57,461 nucleotides of DNA, taken from the NCBI RefSeq assembly GCF_015523185.1, contig NZ_WAKV01000067.1, positions 1 to 57,461 of the forward strand, written 5' to 3'. This DNA comes from Thermococcus sp. GTDB lineage: Archaea; Methanobacteriota_B; Thermococci; Thermococcales; Thermococcaceae. The notes below the pieces were generated by a model, which was not told the DNA's origin, searched no databases, and saw only the letters and a list, made by a program, of their open reading frames with translations. Shown here in pieces: positions 10,274 to 18,874 of the stretch; the stretch's first letter is position 1; the number at the start of each line of letters is the position of its first letter. The position numbers and the translations under genes are program-made.

Positions 10274-10282
10274 TTTATAAAT
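10274..10282 (-). promoter_or_regulatory. TATA box of the 5S rRNA gene
   Basis: On the minus strand atttataaa lies 25-33 nt upstream of the predicted 5' end of the 5S RNA, preceded by a purine-rich BRE-like gcaaa. Confidence 0.7.
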
Positions 10283-10392
10283 TTTGCGGTACTCTGCATG
10301 AAAAACTGTGTTCCCCATGAAGTCGCAGGATTATGACGTGGAACGGGGAAAACATTATAATCGGTTCATTGGACTTAACCTGAGTGGTTTAA

Positions 10393-11421
10393 GTGAAGAG
10401 TCTGTTGCTTGCTGGACAAGTTCTCAGCCTGACGGCTAAGGTTATCGTTGCCTTCTTCCTGTTCCGGGCGTATAGGGTATCGGGGAGACTATCTTCATTT
10501 CATTTGGGAGTGGGCTGGGTTATCTCGGCTATCGTTGTTCTTATGGACGTCCTTAGAATGGAGGCCTTTGTCGTTGTTTTTTATGCACTCTTTTCTTCGA
10601 TTCTCTTCTATGGCTCGTTGCTTTTCTTAATCGAAGAAGGTCAAATTGCATTTAAAAGACCGTGGATTCTGGGTTTGACACCATTCTTTGGGGCCTTCTA
10701 CGGGCTCCTCTTGGGTAACACTTGGGAATCAAGAGTGGGAATCCCCTATGGCATTGCGGCTTTCTACGTGTTTCTAGCTGGTATTATGATATCCTCCACG
10801 GAGAGAAACTTCCCAACCGCCAGAAATGCTGGTATAGCACTCGCGCTCTTCGGTCTTCACGAGATGGACTATCCCGTTCTGAGAGGTGTGGAGTGGTTTG
10901 CCCCTATCGGCTTTACCCTTGGGGCAATCTTAACGGTTCTGTCTGCGTATTTAATGGCCAGAATGGTGCTCTCCGAGAGGTTCATACGGAAGAAGCCCAA
11001 AATAACGGTTGAGCCGGGTATAAGGCTCATTACAAGCGATGATTACCGGAACGTTATTGAATCACTTAAAGAATACCCTGTTCTGGCCTTCCTGAGGAAG
11101 CCCGTTGAGTTCCCCACCTGGACCGTTTACATGATAACGGCCGTTGGCGGCGAGATGAAGGTTCACCCTACGAACCTTCCGAGGATTAGTGAGCTCGTGA
11201 GCAGATACCTCAAGGAGGCCAGTTCGCGTGGAATCACCGGCGTTGTTGTACTCGATGGCCTTGAGTTCCTCGTTACTTATAATGGCCTTCAGCCGGTTCT
11301 TAAGTTCCTGGCAACCCTCAGGGACATGGCATTCGTTAATAACGCCCTACTTGTAGTTGTTCTTGACGAGGGCTCTTGGGACGAAAGGGAGCGTGCCATG
11401 CTGAGAAGAATCTTCGAGTAA
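10393..11421 (+). CDS. DUF835-domain membrane protein
   Basis: A 342-residue protein with about seven membrane helices in residues 1-205 and a cytosolic alpha-beta DUF835 domain in 215-342 (motifs VLAFLRKPVEFPTW, RGITGVVVLDGLEFLVTYNG, LVVVLDEGSWDERE). DUF835 proteins are common in Thermococcales and probably act in signalling; the biochemical role is unknown. The start is GTG at 10393. A TATA-like stretch near 10352-10362 lies about 30-40 nt upstream, so the leader is short or absent. Confidence 0.8.
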   Translation: MKSLLLAGQVLSLTAKVIVAFFLFRAYRVSGRLSSFHLGVGWVISAIVVLMDVLRMEAFVVVFYALFSSILFYGSLLFLIEEGQIAFKRPWILGLTPFFGAFYGLLLGNTWESRVGIPYGIAAFYVFLAGIMISSTERNFPTARNAGIALALFGLHEMDYPVLRGVEWFAPIGFTLGAILTVLSAYLMARMVLSERFIRKKPKITVEPGIRLITSDDYRNVIESLKEYPVLAFLRKPVEFPTWTVYMITAVGGEMKVHPTNLPRISELVSRYLKEASSRGITGVVVLDGLEFLVTYNGLQPVLKFLATLRDMAFVNNALLVVVLDEGSWDERERAMLRRIFE

Positions 11422-11470
11422 ACGGAAGTTTAATAACGAACCTTGAAGAGACCACAGACAGGTGTGACCC

Positions 11471-12067
11471 ATGGGACTGCTTGAGGACAAGGCCCTCGTC
11501 GAGGCGGCTCTTTTTGTTGCTGGAAGGCCCCTCAGCGTAAAGGAACTCTCAAGGACCCTCGGAATAAAATCCCTCGATTACCTTGAAAAATTAATCGAGC
11601 TCATAGCGGCAGAATACGCAGAGAGAAAGAGCGCGATTGAGGTTGTTAGGGTTCTCGGAGACAAATACGTTATGCAGGTCAAACAGGAGTACAGCCAGCG
11701 GGTAATCCACCTGATGCCAAGGCCGGACTTAAGGACAGGAGAACTGAAAACGCTTGCACTTATAGCTTACCTCCAGCCGATTGAACAGAGCAAGATAATA
11801 AAGCTCCGCGGGAGTCAGGCTTACGAGCACATAAGGAAGCTAACGGAGATGGGTCTAATCTATGCGGAACCCTACGAGAGAACGAAGCTTCTCGGGACGA
11901 CTCAAAAGTTCGCCGAGCTCTACGGCTTCCCCGAAAACGACCCGGTTATAATCAAGGAGGCCTTTAAGAAGGTCGTCCACGCCGAGTACAGCGACCTCAT
12001 AGCAAAGCTCGAGGGCAAAAATAGTGACGACTCCAAAACTGGAGAAGAAAGTTCTGGAACTGAATAA
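11471..12067 (+). CDS. scpB: Segregation and condensation protein B
   Basis: The winged-helix kleisin-associated subunit of SMC-ScpAB, which helps compact and segregate the chromosome. The 198-residue protein has the two ScpB winged helices (LLEDKALVEAALFVAGRPLS at the N-terminus; LKTLALIAYLQPIEQSKI and IRKLTEMGLIYAEP in the second). A charged, disordered tail rich in Ser, Asp and Glu ends it. scpA and smc are not in the window. The start at 11471 follows GGTGTGACCC. Confidence 0.92.
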   Translation: MGLLEDKALVEAALFVAGRPLSVKELSRTLGIKSLDYLEKLIELIAAEYAERKSAIEVVRVLGDKYVMQVKQEYSQRVIHLMPRPDLRTGELKTLALIAYLQPIEQSKIIKLRGSQAYEHIRKLTEMGLIYAEPYERTKLLGTTQKFAELYGFPENDPVIIKEAFKKVVHAEYSDLIAKLEGKNSDDSKTGEESSGTE

Positions 12068-12085
12068 ACTTATAAGTCTTTCAGT

Positions 12086-12108
12086 TGCCCTTTTTTCTCA
12101 ATAGGGCA
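12086..12108 (+). terminator. Inverted repeat with T-run after scpB
   Basis: Perfect 6-bp arms (tgccct, 12086-12091; agggca, 12103-12108) flank a loop with six consecutive T (12091-12096), 19 nt after the scpB stop. Oligo-T tracts are the main archaeal termination signal; the hairpin may add to it. Confidence 0.45.
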
Positions 12109-12150
12109 GAAATAATGTCCATTCTCGGCTAAAGAAGTCAGTAACAAAAA

Positions 12151-12159
12151 GTTTAAATA
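12151..12159 (+). promoter_or_regulatory. TATA box of the RPA operon
   Basis: gtttaaata lies 34-42 nt upstream of the rpa41 ATG and is preceded by an A-rich BRE-like stretch (acaaaaa). A short leader with GGTGAGTGGT as ribosome binding site would result. Confidence 0.6.
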
Positions 12160-12192
12160 CTCGAAATGATGATTACCATCAAGGTGAGTGGT

Positions 12193-13263
12193 ATGGTAGG
12201 CCTTACAAAGGAGCAAATTATCAACAGGATTATCCGCCACAGGGGTCTTTCAAAGGAGGAGGTAGAGAGAAAAATCCGGGAACTGGCTAAAACCCACGGG
12301 ATTTCCGAACACGCCGCGGCCGTAATGCTCGCGGAGGAGATGGGAATCAAACTAGAGGAGGGTGAGGAGTTACTTCATATAGCTGACCTTGTCCCGGGAA
12401 TGAGTAACGTCAACATCGTTGCAAGGGTCCTCAGGAAGTTTCCGCCGAGGGAGTACACTAAGAGGGACGGCTCAACGGGTAGGGTTGCGAACCTCGTAAT
12501 CTACGACTCAACAGGCCAGGCGAGGCTCGTCCTATGGGACAACTTCGTGAGCAAATACTACGACGAACTCAGTCCCGGAGATGTCATCAAGGTCATAGAC
12601 CCCCTCGTTAAGGAGGGTATGAGGGGAATAGAGCTTCACGCCAACTTCAGAACGAGGATTATTAAAAACCCGGAAGACCCCCGCGTTGAGGAGATACCTC
12701 CCCTTGAAGAGGTCAGAACATACAACTACAGGAGGATGAAGATTAGGGACTTAGAAGGCAACGAGCGCTTCGTCGAGCTGAGGGGGACGATAGCGAGGCT
12801 CTACCGCGTTGTAACCTATGAGTCCTGTCCCGAGTGTAGGAGAAAGGTTGACTACGACCCGGCGAGTGAGACCTGGGTCTGTCCTGAACACGGCCCAGTT
12901 GAGCCGGTGAAGATGGTCGTCCTCGACTTCGGCCTTGATGATTCTACCGGCTACATCAGGGTTACCCTCTTTGGCGACGAGGCGAGCGAGCTACTCGGCG
13001 AAAGTCCAGAGGAGATAGACGAGAAACTCAAGAAACTAATCGAGGAGGGTCTGACGATAAGGGAAGCCGGCAGGAAGCTCGCGGAGGAAACCTACTACCC
13101 GCTCCTCGGGAAGGAGATAATCGTCAGGGGCAACGTTACCGAAGATAAGTTCCTCGGAACTCTCCTAAAGGCGAGGACATGGGAGGAAGTTGATGAAAGG
13201 CGTGAGATTGAACTCGCGAGGAGGGAACTCAGGGAAGTTTTGAAAGCCCTCGGTGGTGAGTGA
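12193..13263 (+). CDS. rpa41: Replication factor A, 41-kDa subunit
   Basis: Largest subunit of the heterotrimeric single-stranded DNA-binding complex used in replication, repair and recombination. The 356-residue protein has a helical N-terminus, an OB fold (about 60-170: VNIVARVLRKFPPREY, ARLVLWDNFVSKYYDELSPG) and a second OB region with a zinc-binding insert (CPECRRKVDY then WVCPEHGPVEP). I chose the ATG at 12193 over the upstream ATGs because GGTGAGTGGT immediately precedes it, matching the family length of about 358. First gene of rpa41-rpa14-rpa32. Confidence 0.95.
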   Translation: MVGLTKEQIINRIIRHRGLSKEEVERKIRELAKTHGISEHAAAVMLAEEMGIKLEEGEELLHIADLVPGMSNVNIVARVLRKFPPREYTKRDGSTGRVANLVIYDSTGQARLVLWDNFVSKYYDELSPGDVIKVIDPLVKEGMRGIELHANFRTRIIKNPEDPRVEEIPPLEEVRTYNYRRMKIRDLEGNERFVELRGTIARLYRVVTYESCPECRRKVDYDPASETWVCPEHGPVEPVKMVVLDFGLDDSTGYIRVTLFGDEASELLGESPEEIDEKLKKLIEEGLTIREAGRKLAEETYYPLLGKEIIVRGNVTEDKFLGTLLKARTWEEVDERREIELARRELREVLKALGGE

Positions 13264-13264
13264 A

Positions 13265-13642
13265 ATGGAGGAGGTTCGCTTTAGAAGGAGAAAACCCGCG
13301 GTTGAGAGGAAAATTGCCGAGATTAGGGAAGACGACACCAGGGTTTCTCTCATTGGCAAGGCCTTCAAGGTGGACAAGCTCGACTACACCTTCTGGCTAG
13401 ACGATGGAACCGGTGTTATACTCGTTGAGAGCGAGGAGAACGTTTTACCCGAGAACGGCCAAACGGTAAGGGTCATCGGGAGGGTCATAAGGGGTGAGGA
13501 GAGCGTCCACATCTTCGGCGAGGTGATACAGGACTTCAGCGAGGCAGACCTGGAAGCGCTTGAAGAGATAAGGGAACTCGAGAGAAAGGTCCTGCCAAAG
13601 ATTGAAAACGTCATCAGCTTCTTCGGGGGTGAGGAGCTATGA
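13265..13642 (+). CDS. rpa14: Replication factor A, 14-kDa subunit
   Basis: A 125-residue single OB-fold subunit of the archaeal RPA trimer (IAEIREDDTRVSLIGKAF, FWLDDGTGVILVE, VRVIGRVIRGEESVHIFGEV). The start at 13265 is 1 nt after the rpa41 stop, and the stop overlaps the rpa32 start by 4 nt, so the three subunits are translationally coupled. Confidence 0.93.
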   Translation: MEEVRFRRRKPAVERKIAEIREDDTRVSLIGKAFKVDKLDYTFWLDDGTGVILVESEENVLPENGQTVRVIGRVIRGEESVHIFGEVIQDFSEADLEALEEIRELERKVLPKIENVISFFGGEEL

Positions 13643-14445
13643 AGAAGCGCCTGCCAGCGAGCAGGGTCTACGTCAAGGACATTCTTGACGGCTACTACGT
13701 GAGAAGCGAGGGCGACTTCGAGCCCAACTACCTAATAACGCGCGACGCCAGAAAGGTCTATCGCGTCAAGGTCGTCGCCACCGTTGTCAGGGAGCCCGTT
13801 ATAAGCGACGATGAGACCTACGGCAAGTTCCAGATTGACGACGGGACGGGAACGATATGGGTTCTCGGTTTCAGAGATGATACCCGCTTCATAAGACTCG
13901 TTAAAAAGGGCGACCTCGTCCAGATAATCGGGAAAGTAGCAGAGTGGCGCGATGACAAGCAGATACTTGTAGAGGGCGTTTCCAAAGTTAGTCCGAACTT
14001 CTGGATACTCCACCGCTTCGAGACCCTGAAGGAGAAGGTGGAGCACGCCGAGAAGGCTAGGATAGCCTTTGAAATCTACGACCGCTACGGAATAACGGCC
14101 AAGGCGAAGGTCATAGCCAAGAACAGGGGGGTTGATGAGGAGCTTCTCCTCACAATAGACGAGCTCTACACAATGATGCTTGAGCAGAGGGCCCTTGAGG
14201 AGGAGCTACTGGGTGAAGAAACGGCCGAAGAAACAGAGGAGACGCCACTCAATCCAGAGCTTGAGAAGGCAAAGGAAGCTGTAATGAACCTGCTCCGCGA
14301 GAAGGGGAAGGCTTTATCGCACAAGTTCATTGTTAAAAAGCTTTCAAAGGAGTTCGACGAGGAAATAATCGAGGAGGCGATAAGCCAATTGCTGGCTGAG
14401 GGGGAAATCTACGAGCCCGAGATAGGATTCTACGAACCCCTCTGA
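13639..14445 (+). CDS. rpa32: Replication factor A, 32-kDa subunit
   Basis: A 268-residue RPA subunit with one OB fold (about 35-125: YRVKVVATVVREPVIS, FQIDDGTGTIWVLGF, VQIIGKVAEWRDDKQILVEG), an acidic linker rich in Glu, and a C-terminal winged helix (about 215-268: MNLLREKGKALSHKFIVKKL) of the kind that recruits partner proteins. Last gene of the operon. Confidence 0.94.
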   Translation: MKKRLPASRVYVKDILDGYYVRSEGDFEPNYLITRDARKVYRVKVVATVVREPVISDDETYGKFQIDDGTGTIWVLGFRDDTRFIRLVKKGDLVQIIGKVAEWRDDKQILVEGVSKVSPNFWILHRFETLKEKVEHAEKARIAFEIYDRYGITAKAKVIAKNRGVDEELLLTIDELYTMMLEQRALEEELLGEETAEETEETPLNPELEKAKEAVMNLLREKGKALSHKFIVKKLSKEFDEEIIEEAISQLLAEGEIYEPEIGFYEPL

Positions 14446-14482
14446 GCCTTTCTCCCTTTCAAATTTCCAAAAAATAAAGCCG

Positions 14483-14863
14483 TCAGTACTGCTCGCGCAT
14501 TGTTCTTATAACTGGGTCGTGGATTAGCGTTGAGGTTATGCTGTCCACCATACGGAAGAACTCGTCCTTTCCGCGTTCAAGGTCGAGGCTTTCAATCCGT
14601 ATGAGTTCGCATTTTTCCCCTAGAATCCACTTGCCAAGGAGAATCTTCTCTCTTCCATCTTTCTGGAGGTCTATCCTTATCAGGCCGTAGGGAATGTCAG
14701 CGGTCCACCAGTTGGCTTTGAAAGTGACCTTCCAGCCGGCATCCTCAACGACCTTCACGAGCTCGTTCAGGGTTGTCGCAGGCCCGTGAGGGGTCTTGAA
14801 GGTAAGCACCGTCCAGAGCTCATCGTTTTCCAGTTCCCTAACTATCTCGTCCTTAAATTCCAT
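14483..14863 (-). CDS. Conserved hypothetical protein
   Basis: A 126-residue soluble alpha-beta protein I do not recognise. It has a Trp-rich central part (WKVTFKANWWTADIPYGL) and an ILLGKWILGEKCELIRIESL strand pair. The ATG at 14863 is preceded by GAGGTGAT and lies just past the stop of the DGGGP synthase gene, so it is the second gene of that operon. A role in lipid synthesis would be guilt by association only. Confidence 0.7.
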   Translation of the reverse strand: MEFKDEIVRELENDELWTVLTFKTPHGPATTLNELVKVVEDAGWKVTFKANWWTADIPYGLIRIDLQKDGREKILLGKWILGEKCELIRIESLDLERGKDEFFRMVDSITSTLIHDPVIRTMREQY

Positions 14864-14868
14864 ACCAA

Positions 14869-15702
14869 TCACCTCACAAGTGAAGCTATCAGGAAAGCCA
14901 TCACGGCTAGGAATATGCTGATTTTGAGCAACTTTTGGGAGCTGTGGGCGGTTTCCCTGTCCTGCGAGCGGAGGATAAGGAATGCCGAATAAAGGATTAT
15001 GGCATCAACAGGAACCATGGCCAAGTAACTAAGTCCAACACCAGCTTTGATAGGTAGGAATGACGCTATAACAGTCAAAAACGCAAACAACGCCCCGATG
15101 TAGGCCGATTTTTTCTTCCCGATGACTATCGGCAGTGTCTTAGCACCCTTCGCTAGGTCGCCTTCCACATCCTCAATGTCCTTTATGACCTCCCGAGCGA
15201 CGTTGACGAGGAAGGCACAAAGTGCCAGATATCCAGCGAGACCGATTTTACCAACGGCTATTGCTCCATAGAGCGGAGTCGCACCAGTTAAGCCGGCAAC
15301 GGCCAAGTTACCGATGAAGGGCAGGGGCTTAAGCTTCCAGGCGTAGAGGAACATCGTGGCGTAGGCGATGAGGGCCAGTAAAAAGGCGTAGACGTTTATG
15401 AGCGAGGCGAGGACTAGGCCAATAGCGAAGAGCACCATCGCGTACCAGAAGGCAGTCCTCCTGCCCATGGCTCCTCTGGGGAGGGGTCTTTCCGGCCGGT
15501 TTATCCTGTCTATCTCGTAGTCGAAGTAGTCGTTTATGGTGTTGCCGGCCGAACAGCCGAGCGTTACAACGAGGAACACTAAAATTGCCTTCGTTGGCTC
15601 TGGAAAGTGTCCCACTGCAACTATCGAGCCGAGCAGACCGACTATACCAGCTAATATACAGTTGTGGGGCCTCGTGATTTCGATGAACGCCCTAGCCTCC
15701 AA
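14869..15702 (-). CDS. Digeranylgeranylglyceryl phosphate synthase (UbiA family)
   Basis: Adds the second geranylgeranyl chain to GGGP, a committed step of archaeal membrane lipid synthesis (EC 2.5.1.42). The 277-residue protein has about eight membrane helices. It carries both Asp-rich prenyl-diphosphate motifs: NDYFDYEIDRINRPERPLPR (first) and DIEDVEGDLAKGAKTLP (second). The opening EITRPHNCILAG is typical of this subgroup. A TATA-like gttttaaag lies near 15737 on the minus strand. UbiA relatives make other prenylated products, but archaeal context favours DGGGPS. Confidence 0.92.
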   Translation of the reverse strand: MEARAFIEITRPHNCILAGIVGLLGSIVAVGHFPEPTKAILVFLVVTLGCSAGNTINDYFDYEIDRINRPERPLPRGAMGRRTAFWYAMVLFAIGLVLASLINVYAFLLALIAYATMFLYAWKLKPLPFIGNLAVAGLTGATPLYGAIAVGKIGLAGYLALCAFLVNVAREVIKDIEDVEGDLAKGAKTLPIVIGKKKSAYIGALFAFLTVIASFLPIKAGVGLSYLAMVPVDAIILYSAFLILRSQDRETAHSSQKLLKISIFLAVMAFLIASLVR

Positions 15703-15749
15703 GGTATCACCTTCCGACCATTGTGGTTGAACTTTAAAACCTTATGGGC

Positions 15750-16811
15750 TCAAAGTTCGTCTCTCCTTAAAAGGCTCATCTCCTCACCGGTTTCCAAAAC
15801 CCTCATCCTTCCAAAACGGATTTCCCTAACAGAGCTCAATGAATCCTTCTCAAGGGGAGTTAGTACCTGAAGCGTTCCGGCACTGAAGTTAATCCACTTC
15901 AAAATTCCAAGGCCGAGACAGAGGCCGTTTTCGTCAATCAGGCCAACAAGGAGGTTGTTCAGCTTTTCAAAGTCTACGGCGTGAATCGAACGGTAGCCCC
16001 TCGGAAAGCTATCCTCATCTGCTTTCACAACTGTGTAGCGTTCATTGTTCTCCCATCCGGCAAGGACGAGCCACCGGAAGGCTCGCGAGAGGAGGGTTTT
16101 CTCCATTTCATCAAGGGGACGGCCATGGAAGAGGGAAGTTCCGGTAATAACTATCTCCGAAAGGTCAAACTCGACAAGACTGGAGTTCAGGAAGTATGTC
16201 CTCCACTTCTCAAACCTGATTTCTCGCCTTTCCTCTCTAGAGACGTTCCTTGCGTTTTCGCTGACTCCAAGCCTGACCACGTTTCCATACGGTGAGAGTG
16301 CCCTAGCAAGTGAGCTAAGTTCACCATTCCTCTCGAGGAGGACTATCAAATCCGGTTTCACTAGCTCTGCTTTAAGGCGTTTCATCTCAAAACCCGGTCC
16401 GGTAACGAAACCGGTCGTGTCTATTAAAACAACATCTGCACTTTTCTCGGCCAGCTCAACGAGCCTCCTAACGCCAACGGCCACCTCACCGATAAACTGG
16501 CCAGGAGAGACCGTTCCTATGAAGTAGTGAGCCATTCCAGTGAGTTTGGAAAGGCTTGAGAAGTTTTCCTCCGGGAGAGCAAGGCTTATCGTGGCTGGTG
16601 GGAGAACACCCTTCTGACCAACGTCGGAATCAACTACTGCAACGCTCTTTCCGAGGTTCATGAGCTCGTTTGCCAGAAACGTTACAAGGGTGCTCTTTCC
16701 CGTATCAAGGTCCCCAATAACCATAACCTTAACGGCATCTCGTGAAGAAAGCTCGGCAAGGAGTTCTAGCCTGTCGGGGGGAACATCGTTGGTGTAGATG
16801 GCCTTGTTCAT
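15750..16811 (-). CDS. Polynucleotide 5'-hydroxyl kinase, GRC3/NOL9/Clp1 family
   Basis: Phosphorylates 5'-OH ends of RNA (and often DNA), as in tRNA splicing or rRNA processing. The 353-residue protein has Walker A GDLDTGKST (about 33-41), the VAVVDSDVGQKG Walker B-like block, the ISLALPEENF region, the lid-like VSPGQF, and LIDTTGFVTGPG. C-terminal beta domains follow. The family is archaeal and eukaryotic. It is monocistronic, with its start at 16811 facing the Lrp gene promoter. Confidence 0.9.
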   Translation of the reverse strand: MNKAIYTNDVPPDRLELLAELSSRDAVKVMVIGDLDTGKSTLVTFLANELMNLGKSVAVVDSDVGQKGVLPPATISLALPEENFSSLSKLTGMAHYFIGTVSPGQFIGEVAVGVRRLVELAEKSADVVLIDTTGFVTGPGFEMKRLKAELVKPDLIVLLERNGELSSLARALSPYGNVVRLGVSENARNVSREERREIRFEKWRTYFLNSSLVEFDLSEIVITGTSLFHGRPLDEMEKTLLSRAFRWLVLAGWENNERYTVVKADEDSFPRGYRSIHAVDFEKLNNLLVGLIDENGLCLGLGILKWINFSAGTLQVLTPLEKDSLSSVREIRFGRMRVLETGEEMSLLRRDEL

Positions 16812-16866
16812 GGTTTAGAGTTTCTGTGGAAGGTTAAAAACCTTGAGTCCAAAAACCCTAGAAAAA

Positions 16867-16874
16867 CTTATAAG
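16867..16874 (+). promoter_or_regulatory. TATA box of the Lrp-family gene
   Basis: acttataa, preceded by a gaaaa BRE-like stretch. The next 6-18 nt downstream carry a palindrome, so a repressor bound there would block the polymerase. Confidence 0.55.
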
Positions 16875-16879
16875 ATGCC

Positions 16880-16892
16880 TCACTTTCAGTGA
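16880..16892 (+). promoter_or_regulatory. Palindrome at the Lrp-family promoter
   Basis: tcactttcagtga has perfect 5-bp arms around ttc and sits between the TATA box and the predicted start site. This is where archaeal Lrp proteins commonly bind to repress their own genes. Autoregulation is inferred. Confidence 0.45.
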
Positions 16893-16956
16893 AGAAGTGA
16901 AAATGGAAGTTTGACGTTTATCGCGATTAAATTAGAAAAAGAATAAGGTGATACTC

Positions 16957-17421
16957 ATGCCAGAGAGGAACTCCCTGACACCGAGGCAGGTCAAACTCCT
17001 GAGGAAGCTCTACGAGGACGGCAAGACAATCGAGGTTCATACCGTCGAGAAAACCCAGGACGAGCTGGCGAAAGAGCTTGGCATAACAAGACAAGCCTTG
17101 AGCAACCACCTCAAGGTTCTCAAGGAGCTCAGCTACATAAGAACCGGCAGGGGTTTCATAGACCTGACCGACAAAGCGCTTGAACTTTTGGGCGAGAAAA
17201 AAGGAGATGTTTTCGTTTTTGTTAAGATTGAACCGACAAAGAGAAGGCACGTCTATGAGGCCATAAGAAGACTCAAAATAAAGAAGATTTACCGCGTTAC
17301 CGGCGACGTTGACCTGATAATCGAGGCAGACAAGACGAAACTTGACGAGATACTCGAGGAGATAGCTTCCCTCGACGGCGTCAGAGAAACCAACACCCAC
17401 CTCGTCTTGGAAGTGCTATGA
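16957..17421 (+). CDS. Lrp/AsnC-family transcription regulator
   Basis: A 154-residue regulator. Residues 5-75 are an HTH (LTPRQVKLLRKLYEDG, then LAKELGITRQALSNHLKVLK). Residues 80-152 are a RAM ligand domain (DVFVFVKIEPTKRRHVYEAI, IYRVTGDVDLIIEAD). The N-terminal part is somewhat longer than in classic LrpA. The ATG at 16957 is preceded by GGTGATACTC. The likely ligand class is amino acids, but this is not readable here. Its stop overlaps engB convergently by 6 nt. Confidence 0.85.
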   Translation: MPERNSLTPRQVKLLRKLYEDGKTIEVHTVEKTQDELAKELGITRQALSNHLKVLKELSYIRTGRGFIDLTDKALELLGEKKGDVFVFVKIEPTKRRHVYEAIRRLKIKKIYRVTGDVDLIIEADKTKLDEILEEIASLDGVRETNTHLVLEVL

Positions 17422-17964
17422 CCTGAGTTTCTCTTCCATCAATCTTTTCAGCTCGTCGAGGTTCTTTCCGAACTTGGCCGAGACTGGAACAAAAGTCCTT
17501 GGAATTTCCGAATAGGGAACGCCGAACTTTTCAGCTAAAAAGTATATAACCCCCTGGACGTTCTTGACTTTGTCAACCTTGTTGACGGCAACTATGGTTG
17601 GTATGTCAAGCTCTTGGAGGAACTGGTAGAACTCCACATCTATCGGAATCTCGCCTCTCTTCTCCCAGCGTTCTATTATCTCAGGCGAAGCCTTTCCGTC
17701 AACAACAAGAACCGCGAGCTCTATCTCATCGGCGTTGTCCTCGATGAAGTGCACTATCTCATCCTTTACTCTCTCTTGGACGTGCTTTGGAAGCCCGCTC
17801 ATGAAGCCAAAACCGGGCAAATCAACGACCTTTTTGCCCCTCCACTCGATTTCAACGGGTTTCCTCGTCACGCCGGGCCTCTTTCCCCTCTTAACCTTCT
17901 TCCCTGTAAGTTTGAATATCAGCGTGCTCTTGCCGACATTTGAGCGCCCGGCGAATATTATCAT
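17416..17964 (-). CDS. engB: GTP-binding protein EngB
   Basis: A TRAFAC GTPase of the EngB/YihA type, linked in bacteria to large-subunit assembly. The 182-residue protein shows G1 GRSNVGKST (6-14), G2 PGVTRKPVE, G3 VVDLPGFGFM, G4 VAVNKVDKV and G5 VPVSAKFGKN. The N-terminus is short, as in archaeal members; there is no room for the bacterial N-terminal extension. Its substrate ribosomal particle in archaea is unproven. Confidence 0.93.
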   Translation of the reverse strand: MIIFAGRSNVGKSTLIFKLTGKKVKRGKRPGVTRKPVEIEWRGKKVVDLPGFGFMSGLPKHVQERVKDEIVHFIEDNADEIELAVLVVDGKASPEIIERWEKRGEIPIDVEFYQFLQELDIPTIVAVNKVDKVKNVQGVIYFLAEKFGVPYSEIPRTFVPVSAKFGKNLDELKRLMEEKLRS

Positions 17965-18056
17965 CTCTCCTCACCTAGCTGAAGTTCTTTCGGGCCTTTA
18001 AAAGGTTTGGCGGAAAGGTTAAGTATGCCTAGAAACAAAATCCTGCGGTGGTGAAT

Positions 18057-18707
18057 ATGCCCGAAGAGGCAAGGACTAACCAGTTAATAAACAAGTTCGT
18101 GATTTCTCTTACCGATGGCAAGATACTCGGCTATGTTACCGACATAAACGTCGAGGTTGAGGGAGACAAGTTCTACTTTATACTCAAGATGAAGGAAGTC
18201 GAGAACCTTGGGAAGGGCCAGAGCATTTTCACAAGCGAGAGGAAGATGAAAATATCCCCGGACGACATTGTAAACGTGGGGCCAGATGTTATAATCCTCG
18301 GCGACGGCAAGGTTCCCCCCCTGCGGGAAATCGAGAGACTCCACCAGATAGCTGAGGAATACAACTCCCTTGTGAAGGAGCTTGAGGCCAAAGAAAAACT
18401 TATAGAACAGCTCAAGGAGGAAAACTACCGCCTCAAGAGGGAAATCGAGGAGCTCCAGCGTGAGCTCAGGAAGTTCCAGGTCATGAAGGACGACTTTGAG
18501 CACCTGAAAGAGCAACTCGTAAGGCAGGAGGGGCAGCTTGAGATGGCTAGAGAATACATCAGGCTCCTCGAAGGCCTTAGGGGGGACATTGACAAGATTA
18601 AAGCTGACGTTGAGGCGCTCATCCAGAGACAGCTCGAAGAAGTTGTTAGGGGAATAATAGACGAGGAGCTAAACGCAAGGGGATTAAAGAAAACGAGCTT
18701 CCTTTAG
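18057..18707 (+). CDS. PRC-barrel domain protein with long coiled coil
   Basis: A 216-residue protein. The N-terminal ~85 residues are a PRC barrel (LINKFVISLTDGKILGYVTD, DIVNVGPDVIILGD). Residues about 95-200 form a strongly charged heptad coiled coil (LEAKEKLIEQLKEENYRLKR and onward). Archaeal PRC-barrel proteins include cell-division (CdpB-like) and RNA-processing partners; the coiled coil suggests a scaffold. I cannot tell which. The ATG at 18057 is chosen from GGTGGTGAAT just before it. It ends tail-to-tail with the Sec61-beta gene, overlapping by 4 nt. Confidence 0.78.
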   Translation: MPEEARTNQLINKFVISLTDGKILGYVTDINVEVEGDKFYFILKMKEVENLGKGQSIFTSERKMKISPDDIVNVGPDVIILGDGKVPPLREIERLHQIAEEYNSLVKELEAKEKLIEQLKEENYRLKREIEELQRELRKFQVMKDDFEHLKEQLVRQEGQLEMAREYIRLLEGLRGDIDKIKADVEALIQRQLEEVVRGIIDEELNARGLKKTSFL

Positions 18708-18874
18708 CCGAAGATACTTGGACCAAAGACGTACAGAAGAACCTCAGCTGCAATGAGCACGAGGGTCATTGCTATGACGCCCTTCGGGCTGACCTTTATG
18801 GCCTTTGTGTCCTCGTCAAAGAACCTCATCAGCCCTGCTCCGGTTGGTGGGAGTGTCGTTTTTTCTTTCGCCAT
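18704..18874 (-). CDS. secG: Preprotein translocase Sec61-beta subunit (SecG)
   Basis: A 56-residue tail-anchored subunit of the SecYEG/Sec61 channel. It begins MAKEKTTLPPTGAGLMRFFD, the archaeal Sec61-beta signature with PxxxAGLxRFxxE/D. Next comes the TKAIKVSPKGV segment and a single C-terminal membrane helix. The gene is hidden inside a longer meaningless frame. The start is defined by family length. Confidence 0.93.
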   Translation of the reverse strand: MAKEKTTLPPTGAGLMRFFDEDTKAIKVSPKGVIAMTLVLIAAEVLLYVFGPSIFG

